Below, piece after piece: positions 17,347-24,263 of a DNA stretch of 40,265 bases; position 1 is the first letter of the stretch, and every line of letters starts with the position of its first letter. The stretch is from Planctomycetota bacterium (lineage in GTDB: Bacteria > Planctomycetota > Phycisphaerae > Phycisphaerales > Phycisphaeraceae), in the NCBI GenBank assembly GCA_026386955.1, contig JAPLMQ010000115.1:1-40265 (forward strand), read 5' to 3'. The position numbers and the translations under genes are program-made. The notes under the pieces were generated by a model that saw only the letters and a list, made by a program, of their open reading frames with translations, was not told the origin of the DNA and did not search any database.

Positions 17347-17850
17347 CTACTCGACGAACCTTCCCAGCAACTCGATCTGCACCTGCTCGATCTTGAATCC
17401 CAGCCTCGTCTCCAAGTCGGCAAGCACCTCTTTGGGCAGGTGTTTGAGCAGCTCGTTGCCGAGGCAATCGGGCACGTCGGCGACGGTGCCGGTCTTCTGG
17501 TCGACGACGTGGAGGTGGTTGTGCACGCAGGCGTCGTAGCGGGCCGAGGCCCCGTTGCCGGTGAGCTTCTGGGCGACGCCCGCGCGGCAGAAGGCTTCGA
17601 GCGTGTTGTAGACCGTCGCGAGGCTGATGTTGTGCCCGTTCTCGCAGAGTTCCTGGAACAGGTGGTCGGCCGTGGGGTGGCAGGGCTTCGCGGCCAAGGC
17701 TTCGTAGAGGGCCCTCCTCTGCTGCGTGCAGCGCAGGCCGTGGCTCATGAAGAGGGCCTGCGTGCAATCGGCAGGGGCCGCTCCGGGGGCGGGGGCGGCC
17801 CCGGAAGCGGAGGATGGAGGCGTGGAGGGGGCGGAACCCGAAGATTTCAT
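17347..17850 (-). CDS. Fur/PerR-family metal or redox regulator lacking the structural zinc cysteines
   Basis: With ATG 17850 (AAGG five bases upstream) the protein has 167 residues: a Ser/Ala/Pro-rich extension of about 30, then the Fur winged helix (GLRCTQQRRALYEAL; HPTADHLFQELCENGHNISL; ATVYNTLEAFCRAGV). The dimerisation domain has HNHLHVVDQKTGTVADVPD. ATG 17862 is an alternative start. Normal Fur/PerR proteins have CxxC right after the H-x-H motif (HHHLICTxCG); here VDQK takes its place and no second CxxC is present, so the structural zinc site is missing. The regulatory His cluster is kept. It probably controls iron, zinc or peroxide response; the inducer cannot be told. It is divergent from the tRNA-binding gene. 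Confidence 0.87.
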   Translation of the reverse strand: MKSSGSAPSTPPSSASGAAPAPGAAPADCTQALFMSHGLRCTQQRRALYEALAAKPCHPTADHLFQELCENGHNISLATVYNTLEAFCRAGVAQKLTGNGASARYDACVHNHLHVVDQKTGTVADVPDCLGNELLKHLPKEVLADLETRLGFKIEQVQIELLGRFVE

Positions 17851-18186
17851 GGGAGCCTTCATTGTTGACCCAGTCGCACGGACATGCCCGGAAAGGGATC
17901 GGAGCCACGCAGCCGAAGCCGCGTCACGAATCCGACAGGCCGGCAACTCGTATCCTCGGCGCACGAGACGCCACAGTTTAGGCGGGCGGAACGGAATTGT
18001 CACGGGCAATTGTGCTTATGCCCTTCAACGTCCGGAAATAGAGGCCCCGCTCCGATTCCGGCCAGTCGCTTGCCCCGCGGGGATGCGGTATCTTCTTCAG
18101 CCCGATCAGCCCGATCAGCCCCGCCGCCCCCGTTTTCCGGCCGGCGCGGCCACACCCGAACCCCCCAAGCCCACAGGACGCGCCCC

Positions 18187-18540
18187 ATGGACATCAAGCC
18201 GACGATCAACATCGAGGATTTCGCCAAGATCGACCTGCGCGTCGCGACGATCATCGCCGCCGAGCCCCACCCCAACGCCGACCGGCTGGTCAAGCTGCAG
18301 ATCGACCTGGGCAGCGAGAAGCGGCAGATCTGCGCCGGCATCCGCAAGTACCACCCCGACCCCGCGGCCCTCGTCGGCCGGCAGATCATCATCGTGGCGA
18401 ACCTCGCCCCGCGGATGATGCGCGGCGAGGAGTCGAACGGGATGCTGCTCGCCGCCAGCGTCGGGGGCGTGCCCGAGATCACCGACGTCGTCCTGCTCCA
18501 GCCCGGGAAGGAAGTGCCCGCGGGCTCGACGGTGGGGTGA
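18187..18540 (+). CDS. Stand-alone tRNA-binding OB-fold protein (MetRS beta/CsaA-like)
   Basis: The 117-residue protein is one EMAP-II/OB-fold tRNA-binding domain: INIEDFAKIDLRVATIIAAE, HPNADRLVKLQIDLGSEKRQ, ICAGIRKYH, IIIVANLAPRMMRGEESNGM. This matches the C-terminal domain of methionyl-tRNA synthetase (often annotated MetG beta subunit) and the chaperone-like CsaA. As a free domain it likely binds tRNA and may boost MetRS in trans. ATG 18187 follows AGGA, and earlier in-frame starts would add residues with no family match. A strong bidirectional terminator lies 45 bp downstream. Length and motifs are typical; which of the two roles it has is uncertain. Confidence 0.88.
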   Translation: MDIKPTINIEDFAKIDLRVATIIAAEPHPNADRLVKLQIDLGSEKRQICAGIRKYHPDPAALVGRQIIIVANLAPRMMRGEESNGMLLAASVGGVPEITDVVLLQPGKEVPAGSTVG

Positions 18541-18585
18541 GCTCCGAGAGGTCGGACGTTCAAGAGCCCAAGAGCAGACAAAGGA

Positions 18586-18616
18586 AAAAGCCCAGGCACG
18601 CGGTGCCTGGGCTTTT
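18586..18616. terminator. Bidirectional intrinsic terminator with perfect 14-bp stem
   Basis: AAAAGCCCAGGCAC pairs perfectly with GTGCCTGGGCTTTT around a GCG loop, with A-runs on the left and TTTTGTTTTT on the right. It works on both strands and separates the convergent tRNA-binding and PpiD-like genes. It shares its whole stem core with the hairpin at 17287-17307. Confidence 0.85.
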
Positions 18617-18649
18617 GTTTTTCCGTTGACGTTGCGTCGATGTCGGCGA

Positions 18650-20665
18650 TCAGGACTTCGCGGGCTTCGGCGCGGGCTCCTCCTCCGCCTTCTCCGCATG
18701 CGCCGAGACGAAGCCCAGGCGCTTCTTGATCGCCGCGATGGTGAACGGGTCGTCGTTCTTCTCCAGGGGGGCGATCAACTGCTGCATCGACCCGACCAGG
18801 AGCGGGTTCGACGCCATGCGATCGTAGTCCTTGCGGGTGATCGCCTTGAAGCCGTCGACGCGGACGAGGTAGAGGGCCATGCTCGCGTCGGAGGCGATCG
18901 CCCGGCTGCGCTGCGCCGCAGGGGCCGACTCGATCGGGCCGCGGGCGAAGGCCTCCCGGGCGAGGGCGAAGACGCTGTCGACGAACTTGGCGTCGCGCCC
19001 GACGCCGTCGATCTGCGGGGCCTGCCCGCCGGCGTTGAGGTCGCGGCGGCGGCACGGGGCGGGGGTGATCACGCTGCGGCCGATCTCCTTGGCGATCGCG
19101 TCGAGCTTCTCCTTCTGCAGGCGCTCGGCCCAGCGGGGCGTGTCCTTCTTGAGCAGCTCAAAGGCGGCGAGCCGGCGGGCGTCGGCGTTGACCTTCTCGC
19201 GCACCTCGTCGAGCGACGCGGGCACGCGGGCGGGCTCCGCGGCGATCAGCCGGAAGAGGTACCGCGACTGGTCGATGCCGATCGTCGGCACGCTCGCCAC
19301 GCCCACCTGCAGCCGCAGCGCGACCAGTGGGTTGTCGCTCTTGGGCGACATCTCCTTGGCGCTCAGCACGTAGGCGGCGAAGGGCTCGGACTGGCGGCCG
19401 TTCGCGGCGCTGCGCCCGACGCCCGGGAGCAGGGGCAGGTCGCTCGCGCCCAGCCAGCGGTCGTCCTCCCGGCGGACGTCGGGCAGGATGCCGAACTGCT
19501 TCTGCACCTGCTGCGCCACCGACTCGAGCGAGACGGGCTTGAAGTCGGCGGGGACGACGCGGTATCCGCCCTCGTCCTTGAGCTTGCGGACCTCCTCGCT
19601 GAGGATCGACTGCGCGAGCTTGAAGGCGCGGTTCGCCAGGTCGTTGGCCCGCTGGTCCTTGAGCCGGTCGATGATCTTGGCGCGGGCGGCGTCGTCGGGC
19701 GAAGCCGGGTCGGCCGGCGCGGCGGCGGGCTGGGTCGCCCCCGGCTCGGGCGGCGCGGGGCGGAACTCGGCCTTGTTCTCGTCGTAGTAGGTGAGGATGT
19801 CGGCCTCGTCGACGTCGATCTTCGCGCGGAGACGGTCGTACGGCAGCGCGAGGTACTCGAGCCGGACGCGGTCGGGCGACTTGTAGCCCAGCCCATAGCC
19901 CGGGTCGCTGGGGGAGGCGGAGTCCGTCTCGCCCGGGAGCTTGTCGCGGTATTTGTCGAAGAGGCCCTGCGCGATCTCGTCGGGCACGGTCTTGACCTGC
20001 GAGAGGTAGCGCTCCGCGGGGATCGCCAAGGCCGCGATCTCCACCGTCGCCTGCTGCTCCTGCACGAAGTGCAGCAGCAACGGCTCGCTCACGCGAGGCT
20101 TCCCGCGCGTGCCCTCGAGGATCATCATCGCCCCGGGCATGTAGCCCATCTGGGCGAACTGCATCGCCTGCCCGTACATCGCGATCCGCTCGTTGAAGGC
20201 CAGGTGGCCCAGCCCCAGGATCATCTCCTGCATCTGCTGCACCATGCCCCAGTGGCGGATGGCGGTGTCGATCGTCCCCATGGAGACGCCCAGCTTGGCC
20301 GCCGCCTGGATCTGCGTCTCCTCTTCGCCCAGAAATGTGTGCTTGAGCTGCTCGATCTGGTCGCGGCTGACGTCGAGGCCCATGCTCCTGGCCTCGCGCA
20401 CCATCAGCAGCCACTGCAGCGCCTTCTCGGAGCCGCCGCCCTGCGCGAGGAGCTGGTTGATGCTCCCCAGCACGTTGATCTCGGCGTCGGCGGCCCGCTG
20501 GTCGCCCAGGCGGATCTTCTCGCCATTGATCGTGCCGATGGCCTGCGACTCAGCGTCGCCTCGGAAGGATGTGCTGAGCGGGACCTCGATGAGGAAGACG
20601 AGCATGAGCATCGTCACGCCCACCGCGAGGATCCAGTTCTGGTATTGGCGCAGGAATTTGAACAT
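18650..20665 (-). CDS. PpiD/SurA-like periplasmic folding protein without a clear rotamase domain
   Basis: The 671-residue protein starts with a signal anchor (FLRQYQNWILAVGVTMLMLV). A SurA-N/PpiD-type chaperone region follows (about 40-230: INGEKIRLGDQ, WLLMVREARSMGLDVSRDQI, SEPLLLHFVQEQQATVEIAA, followed by LAIPAERYL). Ala/Pro-rich linkers and a C-terminal helical part (ITRKDYDRMASNPLL) complete it. This is the PpiD layout: inner-membrane anchored, facing the periplasm and helping exported proteins fold. I do not see a recognisable parvulin core in the middle, so enzyme activity is doubtful. GGAG lies nine bases before ATG 20665 and TATACT (20708-20703) could be its -10. It lies downstream of the lipoprotein genes on the same strand. 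Confidence 0.83.
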   Translation of the reverse strand: MFKFLRQYQNWILAVGVTMLMLVFLIEVPLSTSFRGDAESQAIGTINGEKIRLGDQRAADAEINVLGSINQLLAQGGGSEKALQWLLMVREARSMGLDVSRDQIEQLKHTFLGEEETQIQAAAKLGVSMGTIDTAIRHWGMVQQMQEMILGLGHLAFNERIAMYGQAMQFAQMGYMPGAMMILEGTRGKPRVSEPLLLHFVQEQQATVEIAALAIPAERYLSQVKTVPDEIAQGLFDKYRDKLPGETDSASPSDPGYGLGYKSPDRVRLEYLALPYDRLRAKIDVDEADILTYYDENKAEFRPAPPEPGATQPAAAPADPASPDDAARAKIIDRLKDQRANDLANRAFKLAQSILSEEVRKLKDEGGYRVVPADFKPVSLESVAQQVQKQFGILPDVRREDDRWLGASDLPLLPGVGRSAANGRQSEPFAAYVLSAKEMSPKSDNPLVALRLQVGVASVPTIGIDQSRYLFRLIAAEPARVPASLDEVREKVNADARRLAAFELLKKDTPRWAERLQKEKLDAIAKEIGRSVITPAPCRRRDLNAGGQAPQIDGVGRDAKFVDSVFALAREAFARGPIESAPAAQRSRAIASDASMALYLVRVDGFKAITRKDYDRMASNPLLVGSMQQLIAPLEKNDDPFTIAAIKKRLGFVSAHAEKAEEEPAPKPAKS

Positions 20666-20752
20666 CGACGCATGCTCCGGAGCGGGGGATGGAGAACCCC
20701 GGAGTATACACGGGGCGGGGGACGGGCGGGGGACGGCGTCAGGCCCGGGCCG

Positions 20753-21280
20753 TCATTGCTTCAGCCCCGGGATCTTGTAGCGCACCTTCGCCTGGTACTC
20801 GAAGAGCGTCTTCTGCAGCTCCGCCAGCCCGGGGGTTTCCTCGTCGATGCTGCGGAGGGTGTGCCTGCCCGAGCCGGGGTCGATCGTCAGGTCGTAGGTC
20901 ACCGTGGTCGCCTTGGCGAGGAAGGTGCCCTTGGCGTCGAGGAGTCGGTTGCGGGTGATGATGTCCCACACGGCCTGTCTCTGCTCGGGCGCGAGGATAA
21001 CGACGGGCTGGGCGCTGCCGTGCATCGCGTCGCGCCCGCCGGCGAAGGAGAGCTGCCCGTCCTTGGCGATCTCGAAGTACGTCAGCTTGCCGTCGGTGCG
21101 GGCGGCGCGGAAGGAGAGGGAGAGGCGGGGCGGCGCGGGTGAGCCGGGCTCGCTGGGGATGGAGGCGCAGCCGGGGGTCGCCAGCGCGGCGAGGGCCACG
21201 GCGAAGGCTGCGGCGACCAAGCCAAAAAACGCGACGCGATGAGCTGCGGAATGGCGAACGTGCGGAGGGGTCTGTTTCAC
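20753..21280 (-). CDS. Putative lipoprotein, last gene of a three-gene overlapping operon
   Basis: The start is GTG 21280, whose first bases overlap the stop of the upstream gene (GTGA, 4 bp). The 175 residues have a signal (VAFFGLVAAAFAVALAALAT) followed by a lipobox-like PGC at about 38, then a domain of about 130 residues with LTYFEIAKDGQLSFAGG and YDLTIDPGSGRHTLRSIDEE. I recognise no family. It should be an envelope lipoprotein acting with the two genes before it. The longer frame that continues upstream in phase is an extension through the neighbouring gene and is not used. Confidence 0.72.
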   Translation of the reverse strand: MKQTPPHVRHSAAHRVAFFGLVAAAFAVALAALATPGCASIPSEPGSPAPPRLSLSFRAARTDGKLTYFEIAKDGQLSFAGGRDAMHGSAQPVVILAPEQRQAVWDIITRNRLLDAKGTFLAKATTVTYDLTIDPGSGRHTLRSIDEETPGLAELQKTLFEYQAKVRYKIPGLKQ

Positions 21281-21876
21281 GGGCGGGGCGACTCCTGGGT
21301 TCCCGCTCCGGGGGCGGGGGCGGGGGCGGGTCCGGGGGCTGGGAAGGCCAGCGCGGCCAAGCGCGCGGCCAGCTTGTCGGTCGCGGGCGAGTCGGCGGCG
21401 AGGACGACGTAATGGTTCGTGCGCCCGCGGGCGGTGATGGTGACGCGCACGCGCGCGGGGCCGGCGTTGAATGGCGCGTCGACGACGGACCTGGGCTGGG
21501 GCGAGGCGAGGTCGATGAGGCGCTCGTCGCGGACGATCACGTAGAGGCCGGAGAATTCGGCGGGCTCGAGCGCCCGCACGGCCGCGGGCGCGGATTGGTA
21601 GCCCGCGCCCTTGCCGCGCGAGGCGCGCAGCCGGCGGTTGGCCTCGAGGACGTATCGCGTCCGGGCGTTGTCGGGCATGTCCCCCTCCGTCTGCACCTCG
21701 AGCGAGAAATCGGGCGGCGCCGCCTGCGTGCCCACCCGCGGGTCGAAGAAGAACGGATTGCTGCAGCCCGGCAGGGCCGCGGCGATCGACGCGACCAAGG
21801 CCCAGCCCGCGATCGCCATCGCGGCCATGGCCCGCTGATTCGTCCGACGCGAGGAAAACCACTGATACGACGTCAT
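21277..21876 (-). CDS. Putative lipoprotein, middle gene of the operon
   Basis: ATG 21876 overlaps the stop of the membrane-protein gene by 4 bp. The 199 residues have a TM-like signal and a lipobox (VASIAAALPGCS, Cys near 37), then a beta-rich domain with TRYVLEANRRLRASRGKGAG, EFSGLYVIVRDERLIDLASP, and RVRVTITARGRTNHYVVLAA. It ends in an Ala/Pro tail. The function is unknown. Its coupling on both sides shows that the three proteins are made together, probably at the cell envelope. Confidence 0.75.
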   Translation of the reverse strand: MTSYQWFSSRRTNQRAMAAMAIAGWALVASIAAALPGCSNPFFFDPRVGTQAAPPDFSLEVQTEGDMPDNARTRYVLEANRRLRASRGKGAGYQSAPAAVRALEPAEFSGLYVIVRDERLIDLASPQPRSVVDAPFNAGPARVRVTITARGRTNHYVVLAADSPATDKLAARLAALAFPAPGPAPAPAPGAGTQESPRP

Positions 21877-22523
21877 GATCGACTGGATTCCGGGTTGGAG
21901 GGTGGAGTGGTGGACGAAGCTGAGTCAGAGCCGCCCGCGGCGTTCCGCGGCGAGGAGAGCGCCCAGTTCTGCCCGAGCCGGGGCTTCTGCCGGCCGAGGA
22001 TGATGAGCGCGGCCGCGCTGATCGCCAAGAGGCTCAGCCCCAGCGTGACGCGCCCGGCGGAGACCTTCGCCGAGACGAAGCCGATGGAGGCTCCCTCGCC
22101 GCCCAAGGCCCCCGCGACCTCGGAGACCGCGTCCTGCACCGCGCCGCCGGCGAAGCCCATGTCGCGGAGGTCAGCCAGGCCGTGGAGCGCGATCCACGCC
22201 CCGGGCGCGACGCTCACGAGCAGCCAGAGCATCTTCGCCCGCCACCAGCGCATCCGCGCGAACTCGCGCGGATGTTGGAGGAAGAGCAGCAGCCCGAAGG
22301 CGATCGTGCCGAGCAAGGCCGGAAAGCAGACCCAGCGGAGGATCATGTCGACGGAGGAGACCGCGCTGGCGGGCCCGAGGCGGCCGCGCATGAGCCAGAG
22401 CGCCAGGGCCGCGACGACGCCGCCGAAATACACGGCCACGCAGAGCACCTTGGGGATGAGCAGGAACGGGCGGAGCCCACGGGTCGCGCGGCGGCCATGG
22501 AGATTGGCGGGCGTGGTGGTCAT
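21873..22523 (-). CDS. Four-TM membrane protein, first gene of the operon (CopD/DUF2269-like, tentative)
   Basis: From ATG 22523 the protein has 216 residues with four hydrophobic segments: IPKVLCVAVYFGGVVAALAL, WVCFPALLGTIAFGLLLFLQ, AKMLWLLVSVAPGAWIALHG, and VTLGLSLLAISAAALIILGR. The order of helices with His/Trp/Arg at the membrane face (QHPREFARMRWWRAKML) recalls CopD/DUF2269 small membrane proteins, but I am not sure. No Shine-Dalgarno is visible. It starts 62 bp downstream of dnaB and may be co-transcribed with it. The frame running upstream through dnaB in this phase is a shadow. Confidence 0.7.
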   Translation of the reverse strand: MTTTPANLHGRRATRGLRPFLLIPKVLCVAVYFGGVVAALALWLMRGRLGPASAVSSVDMILRWVCFPALLGTIAFGLLLFLQHPREFARMRWWRAKMLWLLVSVAPGAWIALHGLADLRDMGFAGGAVQDAVSEVAGALGGEGASIGFVSAKVSAGRVTLGLSLLAISAAALIILGRQKPRLGQNWALSSPRNAAGGSDSASSTTPPSNPESSRS

Positions 22524-22585
22524 CACGAAGGAGTGTAACGCGGATTGGCGGCGATTCCGGCCCGCGCGAAGCCCGGCTTCACGAG

Positions 22586-23989
22586 TCAATACCCCCCGCC
22601 GCCGCCCCCGGAGCCGCCCTGCAGGTTGCCGAAGCGTGTCGTCGCGGAATTGAAGTGCAGTTTCACCGTCCCCGTGGGCCCGTTTCGCTGCTTGGAGATG
22701 ATCAGCTCGGCCGTGTTGTCGTCGACGTGGCCTTCCTCGCCGCGGTGGTAGTAGTCCTCGCGGTGGAGCATCAGCACCATGTCGGCGTCCTGCTCGATCG
22801 AGCCCGATTCGCGCAGGTCGCTCATGCGCGGGCGGTGCCCCTCGCGGGCCTCGGGGCCGCGGTTGAGCTGCGAGAGGCAGATGACGGGCACGTTGAGTTC
22901 GCGGGCGAGGGCCTTGATGCCGCGGGAGATGCCCGAGACCTCCTGCTCGCGCGAGTCGGCCCGCGGGCCGGACATGAGCTGGAGATAGTCGATGACGATC
23001 AGCTTGATGTGATGCCGGGCCGCGAGCCGGCGGGCCTTGGCGCGCAGGGCGAGCAACGAGAGGCCGGGCGTGTCGTCGATGAAGAGCGGGGCCTCGCTGA
23101 GCTGGCCCACGGCCGACTGCAGCTTCTGCCATTCGTCGTCGCTGAGCATGTTCCGCCGCAGGTGCTGCGAGTCGACGGTGCTGCGCGAGCAGAGGAGACG
23201 CTGGGCGAGCTGGAGCTTGCTCATTTCCAGGCTGAAGATGACGACGGGCTGCTTGGTGTTGACGGCGATGTGCTCGGCCATGTTCACGGCCAGCGCGGTC
23301 TTCCCCATGCTCGGCCTCGCCGCGACGATGATGACCTCGCCGTTCTGCAGCCCGCTGGTCATCTCGTCGAGCTCGAAGAAGCCGGTCTCGAGCCCGGTGA
23401 CCATGCGCCCGTCGTGCGACTCGAGCTTGGCGTAGGTCTCCTGCAGGAGCGTGTTGAGGTCGGTCGCCTCGTTGGTGGTCTTCGACTCGGCGAGCTGGAA
23501 GATCTCCTGCTCGGCGGAGTCGAGCATCTCCTCGACGGGGTCGCTGCTGGTGTAGGCGCGTTGGAGGATGCGCCCCGCGGAGTCGATGAGCTTGCGGAGG
23601 AGCGACTTCTCCTTGACGAGCCGGGCGTAGAGCGGGCCGCTGACGGCGGATGGGACGGACTCGACGAGGGAGAGGAGGTAGTCGAGCCCGCCCGAGGCTT
23701 CGAGCTCGCCGCGGTCCTTGAGCCGGCCGACGAGGTGGACCATGTCGACGTTTTGGTTTTGGTCGTAGAGCTCGACGAGGGCTTGGTAGATCGCGGCGTG
23801 CGAGGGCTTGTAGAAGTCGTCGGAGCCCGCGAGGATCTGCACGACGTCGCCGATGACCTGGGGATCGAGGATCATCGAGCCCAGGAGGGCGCACTCGGCC
23901 TCGAGGGCGTGGGGCGGCAGCTTGTCGAAAAGCTTGCCGACGTCGACGCGTTCGGGGTTGAACTTGGGGCGGCTGGGGGCGGAGGACAT
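22586..23989 (-). CDS. dnaB: Replicative DNA helicase DnaB
   Basis: The 467-residue protein is a complete DnaB. The N-terminal helicase-loader and primase-binding domain (LPPHALEAECALLGSMILDP) is followed by a linker helix and the RecA-like motor, with Walker A ARPSMGKT (224-231), EMSKLQLAQRLLCSRS, Walker B LIVIDYLQLM (about 330-339), and ICLSQLNRGPEAR with DLRESGSIEQDADMV. No intein or insertion breaks the motor. It ends in a short Gly-rich tail with a terminal Tyr. It unwinds DNA at the fork as a hexamer. Length and motifs are normal, so this is a safe assignment. Confidence 0.97.
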   Translation of the reverse strand: MSSAPSRPKFNPERVDVGKLFDKLPPHALEAECALLGSMILDPQVIGDVVQILAGSDDFYKPSHAAIYQALVELYDQNQNVDMVHLVGRLKDRGELEASGGLDYLLSLVESVPSAVSGPLYARLVKEKSLLRKLIDSAGRILQRAYTSSDPVEEMLDSAEQEIFQLAESKTTNEATDLNTLLQETYAKLESHDGRMVTGLETGFFELDEMTSGLQNGEVIIVAARPSMGKTALAVNMAEHIAVNTKQPVVIFSLEMSKLQLAQRLLCSRSTVDSQHLRRNMLSDDEWQKLQSAVGQLSEAPLFIDDTPGLSLLALRAKARRLAARHHIKLIVIDYLQLMSGPRADSREQEVSGISRGIKALARELNVPVICLSQLNRGPEAREGHRPRMSDLRESGSIEQDADMVLMLHREDYYHRGEEGHVDDNTAELIISKQRNGPTGTVKLHFNSATTRFGNLQGGSGGGGGGY

Positions 23990-23997
23990 GAGGGTAT

Positions 23998-24026
23998 CTT
24001 ATCGCGTCGGAATTCCGGGAAAACAA
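23998..24026 (-). promoter_or_regulatory. Possible dnaB promoter with very short leader
   Basis: On the minus strand TTGTTT (24026-24021) and GATAAG (24003-23998) are 17 bp apart. The -10 ends nine bases before ATG 23989, so the transcript would be nearly leaderless. GGAATTCC lies in the spacer. Confidence 0.4.
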
Positions 24027-24217
24027 GGCCGACTCGAACGTGAGGAAGTTGTCGGTAACGCCGGGCAGAATCGCGAAGCCCAAGGCCCACGGCAACGTCG
24101 TTCACCTACCCTTTGGCCCGAGCCTCAACCCCGCGCCCCGATCCCCCCGCCGGGATACGATGTATTCGGAGCACTCGTGGCCGCGCCGGCCGCGGCTCCA
24201 ACGCCTTCCCGCCCCCG

Positions 24218-24247
24218 GTTCCCCGGTCCCCCGTTCCCCGGTCCCCC
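24218..24247. repeat. Two perfect tandem copies of a 15-bp C-rich unit
   Basis: GTTCCCCGGTCCCCC is repeated twice head to tail, inside a longer C/G low-complexity tract (24211-24255) just before the AsmA-like start. It may be simple slippage DNA. Confidence 0.6.
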
Positions 24248-24263
24248 GCCCCCCGGATCGCCG

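Noticed and set aside
16942-17868. A plus-strand frame across the palindromic element and fur
   Set aside because: It reads through inverted repeats and a terminator, and the Fur protein is clear on the minus strand.
18626-21142. A long plus-strand frame over the PpiD-like and lipoprotein genes
   Set aside because: Low-diversity Leu/Val/Arg/Glu sequence; the minus strand has a signal anchor and SurA-N type motifs.
22586-23989. Possible intein or insertion in dnaB
   Set aside because: The motor motifs follow one another at normal spacing; the length is typical for DnaB.
21873-24095. A single 740-codon minus-strand frame spanning dnaB and the membrane protein
   Set aside because: Only its last 216 codons (from ATG 22523) look like a protein; the rest is a shadow of dnaB in another frame.
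24211-24260. CRISPR-like repeats before the AsmA-like gene
   Set aside because: The two tandem 15-bp units have no spacers and are simple C-rich sequence; no cas genes are present.
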